From: Acidobacteriaceae bacterium
Lineage (GTDB): Bacteria; Acidobacteriota; Terriglobia; Terriglobales; Acidobacteriaceae
DNA length: 64,000 nucleotides
Reading direction: 5' to 3'
Assembly (NCBI GenBank): GCA_025350325.1
Contig: JANXYB010000076.1
Span: forward strand, 29,990-93,989
Of the stretch, positions 8,329 to 17,594 are shown one piece after another. A program made the position numbers and the translations under genes. Numbering within the stretch: position 1 is the stretch's first letter; the number at the start of each line of letters is the position of its first letter. Under the pieces are notes generated by a model. The model had not been told where the DNA came from and did no database searches. It worked only from the letters and a program-made list of their open reading frames with translations.

Positions 8329-8979
8329 CTAGCGGGTGATGAGAACTTCAGAGATACTGTCTTTTGCCAGGAATTGGCGAAACCCTGACCACTGGTTAAA
8401 GAGGGTTTGGATGCTGCGGTTGGTAAAGACGCGCTGTATTGGAAACGGGTGGGTCAATTGCATATCCACGTTATCGCCCTCCGTAACATGGAAGCGGCAA
8501 TGCTGCGTCTCTTCGGGATTCTTTCGAGTATGAAAGAAACCCAGCACCTGTCCGCCGGGGTTCATCGCGGAAAACAAATGAGCGACAACCGCCGGCACCA
8601 GCGGTTCAGGCAAGTAGTCGATGGCCGTCCACAGCAGCACCACATCGAAGGTCCGGCCAGCGAAATCGAGGGTTTGCTTCAGGTATCCCTCAATGCTCCA
8701 AATCGTCTTGTCGTCTTCGTCTTTGCCTATCTGCCACGGCCCATTCCAAGCTTCGGTCACGAGATCGCTGAGAAAGACACTGTGTCCCAGGCTAGTAAGG
8801 TAATTAATATTGGTCGGTGAAGTGTTGCCGCAATCGACCACACGCAGTCCGGGCTCGGCCTGCAAACGCTTGCGCAAGGCCGACCATCCCCCGGAATGAC
8901 GAGCTATCCTGGGGCCCGAGACGCCCGAATCGGAAGCCGAGGGATTGCTGTCGTGCTTCTTCTCAAACCAACGGCGCAT
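8329..8979 (-). CDS. SAM-dependent methyltransferase-like protein
   Basis: This 216-residue protein has a class I methyltransferase-like layout. GLRVVDCGNTSPTNINYLTS occupies the place of the SAM-binding glycine loop but lacks the usual GxGxG. FDVVLLWTAIDYLPEP matches the post-motif region, and MNPGGQVLGFFHT matches the strand-5 region. The altered loop means it may bind SAM weakly or not at all. The substrate is unknown. The gene lies upstream of the UPF0173 hydrolase on the same strand and downstream of the bactofilin gene, with a Shine-Dalgarno-like AGAGGAAA before the ATG. Confidence 0.65.
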   Translation of the reverse strand: MRRWFEKKHDSNPSASDSGVSGPRIARHSGGWSALRKRLQAEPGLRVVDCGNTSPTNINYLTSLGHSVFLSDLVTEAWNGPWQIGKDEDDKTIWSIEGYLKQTLDFAGRTFDVVLLWTAIDYLPEPLVPAVVAHLFSAMNPGGQVLGFFHTRKNPEETQHCRFHVTEGDNVDMQLTHPFPIQRVFTNRSIQTLFNQWSGFRQFLAKDSISEVLITR

Positions 8980-9041
8980 CAGTCTAGATTTCCTCTTAGG
9001 GCCTGGCTAGGGCGCGGTGCGCTGTCTGCCCGTGGCCGATG

Positions 9042-9422
9042 TTAGGAGTTGCTGACGGAGCTCGCCGCCAATGCAACTTCGGGTGCTTTGGCTCCCTGAG
9101 TCAAATCCACCTTGCCGCGGAACACAGCGTTATCTTCGACGGCCAGACGGAGCGCCCTTACATCGCCTTCAACCACGCTGCCGGCGCGCAACTCCACACG
9201 ACCCGTAGCCACAATATTGCCCTGCACCTGGCCCAGGATCAAAACGTCTTTGGCGGTAAGGTCTGCCGCGACGCTGGCGGTTGGACCAATGGTCAAGCGG
9301 CTCTCGATGAGGGTAACGGTACCCTCCACGCGTCCATCCACAATCAAATCTTCACTGCCCTTCACTTCGCCGCGGATTACGACGGACTTGCCGATCCGAG
9401 CCTGACCATTCTCCGTTGCCAT
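9042..9422 (-). CDS. Bactofilin
   Basis: Bactofilins polymerise into cytoskeletal filaments without nucleotide. This 126-residue protein shows the central beta-helix repeat rhythm: ARIGKSVVIRGEVKGSEDLI, VDGRVEGTV, LTIGPTASVAADL, LILGQVQGNIVATGRVELR and VVEGDVRALRLAVEDNAVF. The short unstructured ends fit the family. The start at 9422 is favoured by GGAAGGGAA seven bases upstream, over an in-frame start at 9440. It is divergent from the secreted protein at 9653. A role in cell shape, or in placing a complex at the pole or septum, is inferred from the family only. Confidence 0.92.
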   Translation of the reverse strand: MATENGQARIGKSVVIRGEVKGSEDLIVDGRVEGTVTLIESRLTIGPTASVAADLTAKDVLILGQVQGNIVATGRVELRAGSVVEGDVRALRLAVEDNAVFRGKVDLTQGAKAPEVALAASSVSNS

Positions 9423-9652
9423 TGTGCAATTCCCTTCCAAGTCATTTGTAGTTTCGCTGGTACGCGCAAAAGGCGTTCCTCGAGCAGAGCCGTCCCCTTT
9501 ATGATCGCACCCGCTCGTCGACCTGATAGACGGTCCTGGGGATGCCTGAGAATTAAGAAGGCCCTGCTCGAACTATACGCAAGGCGGCCAGTCTGTTCAA
9601 TTCAAGAAACTATCGCGCGCTAGAATCATCTAAAAAGCACCGGGAGCAGACC

Positions 9653-10540
9653 ATGCATTGGGAGAGGAGGGCGAACGCTAAGCTATTGTCAGTGCTCTGC
9701 TTTGTTTCTGCAGGACTGACCTTATCGCCCGGTCTGAACCCACAAGCACCGCCGCCGTCTCCCGCGTTAGACCGGTCAGACGCCTTGGTCAAGCGCGCCC
9801 TGGCCACCGAGTTGCAGTCTGCCCAGGATACCCGGCATCCGATGCGCTATCGGCTTCGCAAGTCGAGCCCTCGTCTAACCTCGACGAAGGAAATTTACGA
9901 GACGCGCGATGGCGCCGTGGCCCACCTCATTTCCGTCAATGACCAACCCCTGACGAATGCGGACCAGCAGCAAGAACAGGCGCGCATCGACTTGCTGCTC
10001 AGCGATCCCAGCCGGCAACGCCATCGCAAGCAAGTTGAAGAGGATGATGCAGTTCGGGCGCTGAAGATTCTGCGTGCACTGCCTAGAGCGTTCTTCTATC
10101 AATTCGTGGATACGCGGGAGGGCCCGGCGGGTATGATTGCACGTTTCAGTTTCAAGCCCAACCCCCACTTCCACCCGCCTGATTTCGAGACCCAGGCTCT
10201 AGTCGTGATGACGGGAGAAATATGGATCGATGTCGCACAGGAGCGTGTCACGCGTCTCGAGGTCCATCTGCAGCAGGATGTCGACTTCGGCTGGGGCATC
10301 CTCGGCCAATTAAACAAAGCCGGTTGGATCATCATCGAGCAGGCGCCCATAAGCGAGGGACAGTGGCGCATCGTCCACTTCCAAATGAAAATGAATGGCC
10401 GCGCTTTTTTCAAAAGTAAGACCTTTGACACGACTGAGGAACAGACCCAATTCGCTCCACTGCCGGTGGGCCTCGGCTATCAGGACGCTATCCGCATGAT
10501 GCGCACCGATCAGATTGCCGTTCCACGCGATTCCCACTAG
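9653..10540 (+). CDS. Secreted conserved hypothetical protein
   Basis: This 295-residue protein has an N-terminal hydrophobic segment (LLSVLCFVSAGLTL) that looks like a signal sequence, then a Pro-rich linker. The body is predicted mostly beta, with repeated Val/Ile-Arg strands such as GMIARFSFKPNPHFHPPDFE, VVMTGEIWIDVAQERVTRLE and GWIIIEQAPISEGQWRIVHF. The pattern recalls outer-membrane lipoprotein-sorting (LolA-like) folds, but I cannot confirm that. There is no lipobox cysteine. It is convergent with the ATP synthase genes and shares a bidirectional terminator with atpE. Confidence 0.75.
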   Translation: MHWERRANAKLLSVLCFVSAGLTLSPGLNPQAPPPSPALDRSDALVKRALATELQSAQDTRHPMRYRLRKSSPRLTSTKEIYETRDGAVAHLISVNDQPLTNADQQQEQARIDLLLSDPSRQRHRKQVEEDDAVRALKILRALPRAFFYQFVDTREGPAGMIARFSFKPNPHFHPPDFETQALVVMTGEIWIDVAQERVTRLEVHLQQDVDFGWGILGQLNKAGWIIIEQAPISEGQWRIVHFQMKMNGRAFFKSKTFDTTEEQTQFAPLPVGLGYQDAIRMMRTDQIAVPRDSH

Positions 10541-10548
10541 AAAGCGCA

Positions 10549-10597
10549 CAAAAAACACGAGCCTGCTGAGTGCAGGCCCGCTCTTGTCAGTTTTTTT
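10549..10597. terminator. Bidirectional rho-independent terminator
   Basis: The hairpin GCCTGC-TGAGT-GCAGGC (10561-10577) is flanked by a T-run on the plus side (10591-10597) and an A-run (10550-10555) that becomes U6 for the minus strand. It lies between convergent genes, the hypothetical at 9653 and atpE. Confidence 0.8.
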
Positions 10598-10599
10598 CC

Positions 10600-10899
10600 T
10601 TACTTCACTTTGAGCAGGATGATCACCAATGTGAACAGGGTAAGGGACTCGATGAGTGCCAGGCCTAAAATCAGGAAGATCATGAGGCCGCCGCGAGCGC
10701 CGGGATTGCGAGCCAATGCCTCGCAAGCCGAAGCAGTCGCCTTGCCCTGGCCAAGGCCGCAAAGGCCCGCCGCAAGCGCCATACCGATGCCTGCGCCGAT
10801 CGGCACAAGGTTGATGGCAGCTGAACCACTGTCTGCAAATGCCGGAATGGCACAGCATAGAACCGCCAGTACCATGAATACAGGTTGAAATTTGCGCAT
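10600..10899 (-). CDS. atpE: ATP synthase F0 subunit c, with signal peptide
   Basis: Subunit c forms the rotating membrane ring. The first 22 residues (MRKFQPVFMVLAVLCCAIPA, FA) look like a cleavable signal peptide, an extension absent from the E. coli subunit. Two hairpin helices follow, with the polar loop ALARNPGA between them. The ion-binding carboxylate is E84 in ALIESLTLF. Q51 in the first helix (GLGQGK) and S85 next to E84 are two of the residues used in Na+-binding c rings, but the family also contains proton rings with similar residues. RBS GGAGAAAC precedes the ATG. It follows atpB on the minus strand. Confidence 0.93.
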   Translation of the reverse strand: MRKFQPVFMVLAVLCCAIPAFADSGSAAINLVPIGAGIGMALAAGLCGLGQGKATASACEALARNPGARGGLMIFLILGLALIESLTLFTLVIILLKVK

Positions 10900-11045
10900 G
10901 TTTCTCCTGCTTCTCTTGAATTAGCTGCCAGTGGGTGGTTGAGACTCACCGTGCTGGTCCCCTCACACTTGCAGCCTGCCGTTGATCCGGAGCGGAAGCT
11001 TTCTCCGGCGGGATGAGTCTCGCCGTGGCGAGGTCAGCTTGAAAC

Positions 11046-11783
11046 TTAGTGCGCCTCGTGCGATACAGCCAGCGAGAGATAAATCATCGTCAGCAACATG
11101 AATATGAATGCCTGAATCACCGAAACGAAAGCGTGCAGCCCCAGGAATATCGACGGAATCCCAATCGGGATGAGCGAAAAGAATCCAAGCGTCAACATAT
11201 CGCTGGCAAACATGTTGGCATAGAGACGAATCGTGAGCGACATGATGCGCGCGAAGTGCGACACCAGTTCGATGGGCAGCAACAGCCATGCCATCCACCA
11301 GATCGGTCCCGCAAAATGCTTCAAGTAGCCAATTGGCCCCTGGGCGCGAAAACCCTGATAGTTGTAGTAGAGAAATGTCGGAATGGCCAGTCCCAGCGGT
11401 ACCACCGGGGACGTGGTTGGTGCAGGCACGCCGGGGATCAATCCTACGAGATTATTCGACAGCACAAATAGAAAAATGCAGGTCACAAACGCCTGGTATT
11501 TTTCGTAGCCGTGACCGATGATCTGGTCGGCCATGCCACCTGTAAAATCGTGCACCATTTCGGCTATATGTTGCGCCGGGTTGGGTTTTTCAACTGAAAG
11601 CGTCAGCCGGACGACCACAAAAAATGCGATCAGGCACGCCGCTACCAACAACTCTAGCGCAAACGCGTCTGTAATCGGCGCGTCTGGATAGGCGGGATGA
11701 ACTCCGAGCATTTGCAACAGCGATGTCACGACGCCGCCGAATAAATGATTTAAAAAGCGCGTCAGGGCAAGAGAGTCAGGCAT
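11046..11783 (-). CDS. atpB: ATP synthase F0 subunit a
   Basis: Subunit a provides the two half-channels for ions next to the c ring. This 245-residue protein has five or six hydrophobic helices. The essential arginine is R186 in SLTIRLYANMFASDM, and the preceding helix (LLPIELVSHFARIM) and final helix (HAFVSVIQAFIFMLLTMIYL) are conserved. It lies between the atpI-like gene and atpE. Subunits b, delta, alpha, gamma, beta and epsilon are not in the window, so the ATP synthase genes are split between loci. Confidence 0.95.
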   Translation of the reverse strand: MPDSLALTRFLNHLFGGVVTSLLQMLGVHPAYPDAPITDAFALELLVAACLIAFFVVVRLTLSVEKPNPAQHIAEMVHDFTGGMADQIIGHGYEKYQAFVTCIFLFVLSNNLVGLIPGVPAPTTSPVVPLGLAIPTFLYYNYQGFRAQGPIGYLKHFAGPIWWMAWLLLPIELVSHFARIMSLTIRLYANMFASDMLTLGFFSLIPIGIPSIFLGLHAFVSVIQAFIFMLLTMIYLSLAVSHEAH

Positions 11784-11840
11784 GAAGGCTTAAGTCTTTC
11801 TGTTTCCCTTTCTTATATTTGAGGCAGAGGGCAGGCGTCC

Positions 11841-12254
11841 TCAGTCCAACAGCAGGCGGATCGCTTCCCACAGCAAGGTCAAAGCTGCCAGACCCAGGCC
11901 GCAGAGGAGAGCGATTGCCGATCCCTGGAAACACTTCAGGCTACCATAAATGACCCCTGCAAAGATGGTGAGCCGGAGCACAAAGAACACAACCACTGCC
12001 GGTGCGCTTCTAGGCGTCTTCTGGTTGTCGAGTTTGGCTTTGATAATGCGCGCCAGGCGCTGCCACTCCATAATGCTGGCGGCTGAGATCAGCGCCCCCA
12101 CCATCAACATGGCCGCGTTTCGCCAACCCGAAGCAATGAGCAACGCCAGCGAGCCGGCCACGCCAACAATGAGCGAGTTGCGCATCGCGCGGCCCAGCAG
12201 TTGTTCCGCGTCAAGATCGGTCAGTTCGAGTGCCGGGTGAATGTCTTCGGTCAT
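11841..12254 (-). CDS. ATP synthase I-like membrane protein
   Basis: This 137-residue protein has four hydrophobic helices in two pairs (NSLIVGVAGSLALLIASGW, AAMLMVGALISAASIMEW, and two after residue 85), matching the AtpI/ATP-synthase-I family that helps assemble the c ring. The start is ATG at 12254, forming ATGA with the stop of atpZ, so the two are translationally coupled. An open frame continues far upstream through atpZ but has no coding character there. The position directly before atpB is the usual one. Exact AtpI orthology is inferred from size, topology and context. Confidence 0.75.
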   Translation of the reverse strand: MTEDIHPALELTDLDAEQLLGRAMRNSLIVGVAGSLALLIASGWRNAAMLMVGALISAASIMEWQRLARIIKAKLDNQKTPRSAPAVVVFFVLRLTIFAGVIYGSLKCFQGSAIALLCGLGLAALTLLWEAIRLLLD

Positions 12255-12568
12255 GATTTTGTGTCGGAACTTCCGCTTTCGGGTCCGCTCCCCGTCTTTA
12301 TCCCAGGCCGGGAATCGCGTTCGGACGTTATGGCCATGCGGATGATATAGACGAGCCCGGAAACCGAACCAAAAATGATTCCGGCAATCGTCATCCAAGT
12401 CTGGTGAAAGTAGCTGTCGCCCCAGGCACCCAAAAGCCAGCCGACGCCGACCGAGGATGGCAGCAAAAGCGCGATTTGCATCAGCTTTTCGGCGTTCACC
12501 ACAGCCTCGACTCCGCCCGGGACCTTGGAACGCGGTTTGCCGCCGGGGATAGGTCGATTGAAAGGCAT
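12251..12568 (-). CDS. AtpZ/AtpI-family F0F1 assembly protein
   Basis: This 105-residue protein has two membrane helices (IALLLPSSVGVGWLLGAW and MTIAGIIFGSVSGLVYIIRM) separated by a short GDSYFHQTW loop. That is the layout of AtpZ-type proteins, which lie first in many atp operons and are linked to Mg2+ uptake or c-ring assembly. A Ser/Gly-rich hydrophilic tail follows. It is the first gene of atpZ-atpI-atpB-atpE and is divergent from lysS, 88 bases between starts. Confidence 0.8.
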   Translation of the reverse strand: MPFNRPIPGGKPRSKVPGGVEAVVNAEKLMQIALLLPSSVGVGWLLGAWGDSYFHQTWMTIAGIIFGSVSGLVYIIRMAITSERDSRPGIKTGSGPESGSSDTKS

Positions 12569-12655
12569 GATGGTCCCTGACCAGCATACAGTGCGAAGGA
12601 GCCACCGGGTATACTTCCCTTTTGGCCTATCGCCCTTGCAATGGAAGGAAGTACA

Positions 12656-14314
12656 GTGTTCGATTCAGAATTTGAGCGCAGCCTTTTTGACCTGCGCAGG
12701 GCTAAGCTGGCTGAGATCGAGAAGCTCGGCCAAGCAGCCTACCCTAATCAATTCCCTTCCTCGCATACCATCCCAGAGGTCCGTACACAGTGGGGCGAAA
12801 CGCCTAACGAGTCGCTCGAAGCACACCGCACCACCGTGGCCATTGCGGGCCGCATCATGGCCATTCGCGCCCAGGGCAAGGCGGGGTTTGCGACGCTGCA
12901 ACAGGGCGGCCAGCGTTTGCAAATCTACGTGCGCCTCGACGCGGTCAGCGAGCAGGGTTTCGCGCTCTACAAGCTGCTCGATATGGGCGACCACATCGGC
13001 GTCAGCGGATATCTGTTTCGCACCCGCACCGGCGAGCTCACCGTGCATGTGGAAAGGCTCACCTTTCTTTCCAAGGCCATGCTGGCGCTGCCGGAGAAGT
13101 TTCACGGCCTGTCGGATGTGGAGCTGCGCTATCGCCAGCGCTACGTAGACCTCTTCACCAACCTCGATGCCCGCGAAGTGTTCGTCAAGCGCGCCAAGAT
13201 CTTGCGTGCGATGCGCCGCTTCTTCGACGACCGCGGCTATCTTGAGGTCGAAACCCCGATGATGCAGCAGATCGCCGGGGGTGCAGCTGCGCGGCCCTTC
13301 AAGACGCACCATAACGCGCTCGACATGGATCTTTTTCTGCGCATTGCGCCAGAGCTTTATCTGAAGCGGCTAGTCGTCGGAGGTTTCGATCGCGTTTATG
13401 AGATCAATCGCAATTTCCGCAACGAAGGCGTGAGTACTCAGCACAATCCCGAGTTCACGATGCTGGAGTTTTATCAGGCTTACGCCAATTACCACGACCT
13501 GATGCAGATCACCGAGGAACTGATTGAATTCGTCGCTCGCGAGGTGAACGGAACGACCATTACTCAGTTCGACGGCCACACCATCGATCTTGCCAGGTGG
13601 CAACGGCTTACGATGCGTGAAGCCATCATTCAATTTTGGCCGGAAGAAGCGGGAGCTAAACCCGCCGCAAGCGCGTTTGAATCGACCCAGGTTCTGGAGG
13701 CACGTCTCAACGCGGCGCTCAGTTCGCTTAAAACGGCGCAGGAAGAGGGAGCTGATCTGGCCCCGCAGCGTCGATCCGAATTGAAGACGATTCATGGCGC
13801 CCTGATTGCCGTCCACCATGACTTGAAAAAGGGCGCGCCGCTTGGCAAACTGATTTACAACTTATTCGAAACTGTCGTAGAGCCTTTTCTCATTCAGCCG
13901 ACCATCATTTACGACTACCCCACAGAGGTCTCGCCGCTCTCCAAAGCCAAGCCAGACGACCCTGCGAATGTCGAACGATTTGAGTTTTTCGCCGGCGGAT
14001 TCGAGCTCGGCAATGCGTTCAGCGAGTTGAACGACCCTGTCGAGCAGGAGCGGCGCTTTGAGCAGCAGCTCGGCCAGCGCGATCGCGGCGACGACGAAGC
14101 CCACCAGATGGACGAAGACTACGTGCGCGCGCTTGCCTACGGCCTACCGCCTACCGGCGGTGAGGGTTTGGGCGTCGACAGGCTCACCATGCTGCTGACC
14201 GGGTCCAAGTCTATTCGCGATGTGATTCTGTTTCCGTTGATGCGCAAAGAACAAGTATCGGTAAGCAAAGATCAGAGCCTGCCCGGCGAGCACGGATCAG
14301 GTACAACCGCTTGA
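12656..14314 (+). CDS. lysS: Lysine--tRNA ligase, class II
   Basis: LysS charges tRNA-Lys. An OB-fold anticodon-binding domain comes first ([20 protein letters not shown]), then the class II core with motif 1 ([16 protein letters not shown]), motif 2 ([20 protein letters not shown]) and motif 3 ([20 protein letters not shown]). GTG at 12656 is preferred because GGAAGG sits 7 bases upstream and the protein then begins FDSEFERSL like relatives; ATG at 12641 is the alternative. At about 550 residues it is longer than usual (about 490-500). An extra charged helical segment of roughly 45 residues ([20 protein letters not shown] and following) lies between motif 2 and GKLIYNLFE. Confidence 0.94.
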   Translation: MFDSEFERSLFDLRRAKLAEIEKLGQAAYPNQFPSSHTIPEVRTQWGETPNESLEAHRTTVAIAGRIMAIRAQGKAGFATLQQGGQRLQIYVRLDAVSEQGFALYKLLDMGDHIGVSGYLFRTRTGELTVHVERLTFLSKAMLALPEKFHGLSDVELRYRQRYVDLFTNLDAREVFVKRAKILRAMRRFFDDRGYLEVETPMMQQIAGGAAARPFKTHHNALDMDLFLRIAPELYLKRLVVGGFDRVYEINRNFRNEGVSTQHNPEFTMLEFYQAYANYHDLMQITEELIEFVAREVNGTTITQFDGHTIDLARWQRLTMREAIIQFWPEEAGAKPAASAFESTQVLEARLNAALSSLKTAQEEGADLAPQRRSELKTIHGALIAVHHDLKKGAPLGKLIYNLFETVVEPFLIQPTIIYDYPTEVSPLSKAKPDDPANVERFEFFAGGFELGNAFSELNDPVEQERRFEQQLGQRDRGDDEAHQMDEDYVRALAYGLPPTGGEGLGVDRLTMLLTGSKSIRDVILFPLMRKEQVSVSKDQSLPGEHGSGTTA

Positions 14315-15108
14315 ACATCCTTTTTGTAGGCGACATTTTTGGCAGTGCCGGTCGCAGAATCGTTCGCGAGCACATCGGCCACGTGCGCGAAGCGCACCAT
14401 GTCGAACTCGTCATTATCAACGCTGAAAATGCGGCTGGGGGCTTTGGTGTAACGCCGCAGATTGCCGACGAATTATTTGACCTCGGCGCCGACGTGCTGA
14501 CCACCGGCAACCATGTTTGGGACAAGCGTGAGTTGATCGAATACTTAAGCTCTGTGCCTGCCGACAGCCAGGACCGCCCGCGCCGCGTTATTCGTCCGGC
14601 GAATATGCTGCCCGGCTTGCCCGGTTATGGAGTCTTTGAGGGTGTTACGGATAGTGGCGTCGCATATGCGGTGGTCGATCTGATGGGCCGCGTATTTATG
14701 AACGGCACGAACGACCCTTTCCACGCCGTCAATGATCTCCTCGCGGGCATCAAGGCCAAGGTGATTGTGGTCGACTTCCACGCCGAAGCCACCAGCGAAA
14801 AAGTGGCGATGGGCTGGCATCTCGATGGAAGAGTGACCGCGGTTTTGGGCACGCACACGCATGTTCCTACAGCCGATCAGCGCATTTTGCCGGGCGGCAC
14901 CGCCTACCAAACTGACGTGGGCATGAGCGGCCCTTACGACAGCGTGATTGGCGTAGAAAAGGAGTTGGTGTTGCACCGGTTCCTCACCGGCATGCCAGGC
15001 AAATTTGAAGCCGCCAAGGGGAATCCCAAAATGTGCGCCGCCTTGGTCACCTGCGACCGAGAAACCGGGCGCGCTTCATCCATTGAGCGCTTCATGCTGG
15101 GCGAGTAG
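14311..15108 (+). CDS. YmdB-family metallophosphoesterase
   Basis: This 265-residue protein belongs to the TIGR00282/YmdB family of calcineurin-like phosphoesterases (known members hydrolyse 2',3'-cyclic nucleotides). Family motifs in order are [60 protein letters not shown] and [20 protein letters not shown]. The start is TTG at 14311, overlapping the lysS stop as TTGA, so translation is coupled to lysS. A link between this enzyme and lysS is not known to me; the coupling may just reflect compact packing. Confidence 0.9.
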   Translation: MNILFVGDIFGSAGRRIVREHIGHVREAHHVELVIINAENAAGGFGVTPQIADELFDLGADVLTTGNHVWDKRELIEYLSSVPADSQDRPRRVIRPANMLPGLPGYGVFEGVTDSGVAYAVVDLMGRVFMNGTNDPFHAVNDLLAGIKAKVIVVDFHAEATSEKVAMGWHLDGRVTAVLGTHTHVPTADQRILPGGTAYQTDVGMSGPYDSVIGVEKELVLHRFLTGMPGKFEAAKGNPKMCAALVTCDRETGRASSIERFMLGE

Positions 15109-15156
15109 TTTCGTCGCACTCAGATTTGGCCCCGTAGCACAGCAATCAGGACAACC

Positions 15157-16053
15157 CTAGTTTTTACTCTGCGGAACCTGCCATGTTTTGCGCACCGGTG
15201 TGTCATTAGAGGCGGGCCGCGCCGTTTGCAATCCCGCTCGTACGTGCGAGGCTTTCACCAGTTTGCCTTGGTGGGTAAAGGTCATCGTCCATTCCATCGG
15301 TCTGGGGATGGCCGCTGCATCATCGAAGCGGATGACTTCCTTACCTTGCGCCTGCGGTTCCACTTCCAGCATGGCGGTGAGCATTGGGATCGGATGGTCA
15401 ACGGCCGGGCCAGCCAATGGCGGCAAAATTTGCGGATGCGCACCGGCCAGTGCGGCATAGCAAAGCGCGTTTCCCAGCCAATCAGAGGCGTTCTTGGTTT
15501 CGGAAGCGCTGGTACTTTGCTCTTCAGCGCGGATGTGATTGAACGCCGCAATGGTCATGGCGTTGATCGGAGCCGGTGAGAAGAGTGAGTAGCCGCGACG
15601 AAGCACAGGAATGATCCGTACACGGCCCTCGCCGCCGCGTGGGATCGAAACTGAGAATACGGTTGAATCGCCCGCGCCGTTATTTCTCATGTATTGCAGA
15701 AAGACGTGATTTGGCAGCGCCGGACAAACCAATTGCTGGCGACTCCACGCGCGTTGGTCAAACTCAAAACCGACGATCCTCGCATGCTCTGCAATTGAAG
15801 ATTCCGCGTCCGCCAATACGAGGCGATCAGCCTCTGAAATCTTGTCTTCAGACCTGAATTCTATTGAGTAGGCGGTTCGCCGCCGGGTCGTATCGGTTGT
15901 AAACGGGGCCGGAGTGACTGGGCCTGGAACCGCCCTCCCTTGAGAATACGGCGCAAGCGCTTGCTGTGCCGCGGTCTGGCCGGGCATGGGTACAGAAAAA
16001 CCAGCGCAGAGAATCAACGTCAAAGTTGAATGTACAAGCTTGGGCCGAACCAT
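15157..16053 (-). CDS. Secreted hypothetical protein
   Basis: This 298-residue protein begins with a signal peptide (LVHSTLTLILCAGFSVPMPG) and has no recognisable domain. The mature part is mixed alpha/beta with a helical segment (EADRLVLADAESSIAEHARI), a DQRAWSRQQLVCPALPNHVF stretch around the sole mature-region cysteine pair candidate, and a C-terminal strand-rich region (MEWTMTFTHQGKLVKASHVR). It lies downstream of the larger secreted protein at 16155 on the same strand but beyond a terminator, so it probably has its own promoter. Function unknown. Confidence 0.7.
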   Translation of the reverse strand: MVRPKLVHSTLTLILCAGFSVPMPGQTAAQQALAPYSQGRAVPGPVTPAPFTTDTTRRRTAYSIEFRSEDKISEADRLVLADAESSIAEHARIVGFEFDQRAWSRQQLVCPALPNHVFLQYMRNNGAGDSTVFSVSIPRGGEGRVRIIPVLRRGYSLFSPAPINAMTIAAFNHIRAEEQSTSASETKNASDWLGNALCYAALAGAHPQILPPLAGPAVDHPIPMLTAMLEVEPQAQGKEVIRFDDAAAIPRPMEWTMTFTHQGKLVKASHVRAGLQTARPASNDTPVRKTWQVPQSKN

Positions 16054-16097
16054 AATTTATTATCTCCCGCCAAGTTTAATTTAGCGGCCAGTTGAGC

Positions 16098-16128
16098 AAA
16101 AAGGGCAGCCCTTGCAGGCCGCCCTTTT
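16098..16128 (-). terminator. Rho-independent terminator
   Basis: On the minus strand, AAAAGGGC and GCCCTTTTT pair around a GC-rich inner stem, ending in U5. It lies 27 bases beyond the stop of the secreted TPR-like protein gene and would end that transcript. Confidence 0.8.
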
Positions 16129-16154
16129 AGGTTAAATCGTGCTAAACCACTACT

Positions 16155-17594
16155 TCAATGACCGGCTGCAGGATGATGACCAGCCGTGGGTTTGCGCACC
16201 GGTGTAGCCCTCTTCTTTTCGCCTTGCAGAGTGCCCTCTTTAAGCACGATCTGAGCCGAGGGCGCCGCTGCCGCAGTGCCTGGAACTTGCGTATAGGTGT
16301 CGTAGACTCCGTCCAATTCAGGACCGCCTTCCTTCATCAGCTTCAACTCCGAACCCACCGCAGGCACTTCCTTTTCGGTGAGCGGGGACTTCATATTGAC
16401 GATGAAATCGGCTGTCTTGGCGTCTTTTGAATCCTGGGTGACTGCGACCTTGATCACAGATGTGCTTGACTCGATCACCGTTCCGGGGACTGGGGTCGGC
16501 TTATCCTTGAGCACCGACCACATCTTGTCGGCAGTTTCTTTGGTGCCTACTGCCAACACGGTTTCCTTATCGGCCAGGGCCAGCGTATTTAGGTCAGGGG
16601 TGGTCTTAACTAGGTCGTCGATCTGTTCAGCCGGAGTCTTAGCTGCAGTGATCGTCAAGGTTTCAGGCGGGAAAAGCGTGGCCTGCGATTGAGTCTTGAT
16701 CTCGTCCAGACCCTTCAGGTCGCCGTGGTACTTCTTGAAGTAGTACTCGAGCTTGGGCTCGATCTGGCTTTTGAATGCCGCCGGAGCGAAGTTCCAGGCG
16801 CGGGCGTAAAACCAAATCGCCTGCACGTAGTCGCTACCAGCCAGGTCTTTTGCAGTTTTCGCAGCAGCGGCCAGTGCGGTGTCAGTGGGAGCGGCCTGAG
16901 CCTTGGCTTCTGCTTCCCTCTGTGCCTGCGCGTCTACCAGTTCCTGCTTCACGTAAGCTTCGGCGATTTGCAGGGTGTCAACCAATCCAGGGCCGCTCTT
17001 GGTCGCCTCGGGCGGATACATCATCAGTTCCTTTTTGTATTCTTCAATCCCGGCTTTGACGTCCTTCTTTGAGAGGATGTCGTCCAACGCGATGGCCGAG
17101 TGGAAGATTGGGTAGGTCGCGTCGGTCTGTTTCTTCCAATCCGCATCGTTGATGGCGGCCGGCTTGGCAGACGCAAGGCCCTTGGTTGCGAGAGCCGCGT
17201 CGTCATCGCAGGTCTGTGCGTCGGAAGTTTTGGCGCACTGACCCTTCTTGATGTAGACCGAAATGAAAGTGGCCTTCATATTGTCGGGATCGACCTGCAG
17301 CAGCCTGCTAGCCGCGCTCAACGTCTTATCGGCATCGCCCACCGCCTGGTAGGTATCGACCAACGCATCGAGCACTGCCTTCTTGACCACGCTTTGCGGA
17401 TACTGCGTCAAGAAGCTTTCCAAAGCGGCTGCTTTTTGCTTCGGGTCAGCCTGTGTAGTCGCCATTTGATAGGCATTGAACTCGGCGGGATCTTTAATAG
17501 AGATCGTGCCAGTATCCTGCGCGCGCAGCGTGGGCGTGGCAACGAGGCTCAAGCTCGCCAACGCCATCACAGATGCAAAGACAAACTTCTTCAT
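16155..17594 (-). CDS. Secreted TPR-like repeat protein
   Basis: This 479-residue protein has a clear signal peptide (KKFVFASVMALASLSLVATP, cleavage likely after LRAQ). Residues 35-330 are rich in alpha-helical repeat units: AALESFLTQYPQSVVKKAVL, LVDTYQAVGDADKTLSAASR and YVQAIWFYARAWNFAPAAFK resemble tetratricopeptide pairs. The last 130 residues are beta-rich with repeated Val/Thr strands and end in a His/Pro/Ala tail. Only three cysteines are present beyond the signal. It is likely periplasmic. RBS AGGAGC precedes the ATG, and a good promoter lies at 17732-17761. The specific role is unknown. Confidence 0.75.
   Translation of the reverse strand: MKKFVFASVMALASLSLVATPTLRAQDTGTISIKDPAEFNAYQMATTQADPKQKAAALESFLTQYPQSVVKKAVLDALVDTYQAVGDADKTLSAASRLLQVDPDNMKATFISVYIKKGQCAKTSDAQTCDDDAALATKGLASAKPAAINDADWKKQTDATYPIFHSAIALDDILSKKDVKAGIEEYKKELMMYPPEATKSGPGLVDTLQIAEAYVKQELVDAQAQREAEAKAQAAPTDTALAAAAKTAKDLAGSDYVQAIWFYARAWNFAPAAFKSQIEPKLEYYFKKYHGDLKGLDEIKTQSQATLFPPETLTITAAKTPAEQIDDLVKTTPDLNTLALADKETVLAVGTKETADKMWSVLKDKPTPVPGTVIESSTSVIKVAVTQDSKDAKTADFIVNMKSPLTEKEVPAVGSELKLMKEGGPELDGVYDTYTQVPGTAAAAPSAQIVLKEGTLQGEKKRATPVRKPTAGHHPAAGH

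Noticed and set aside
9039..9623. 194-residue plus-strand frame over bactofilin
   Set aside because: It is the antisense of a clear bactofilin gene and has no family resemblance.
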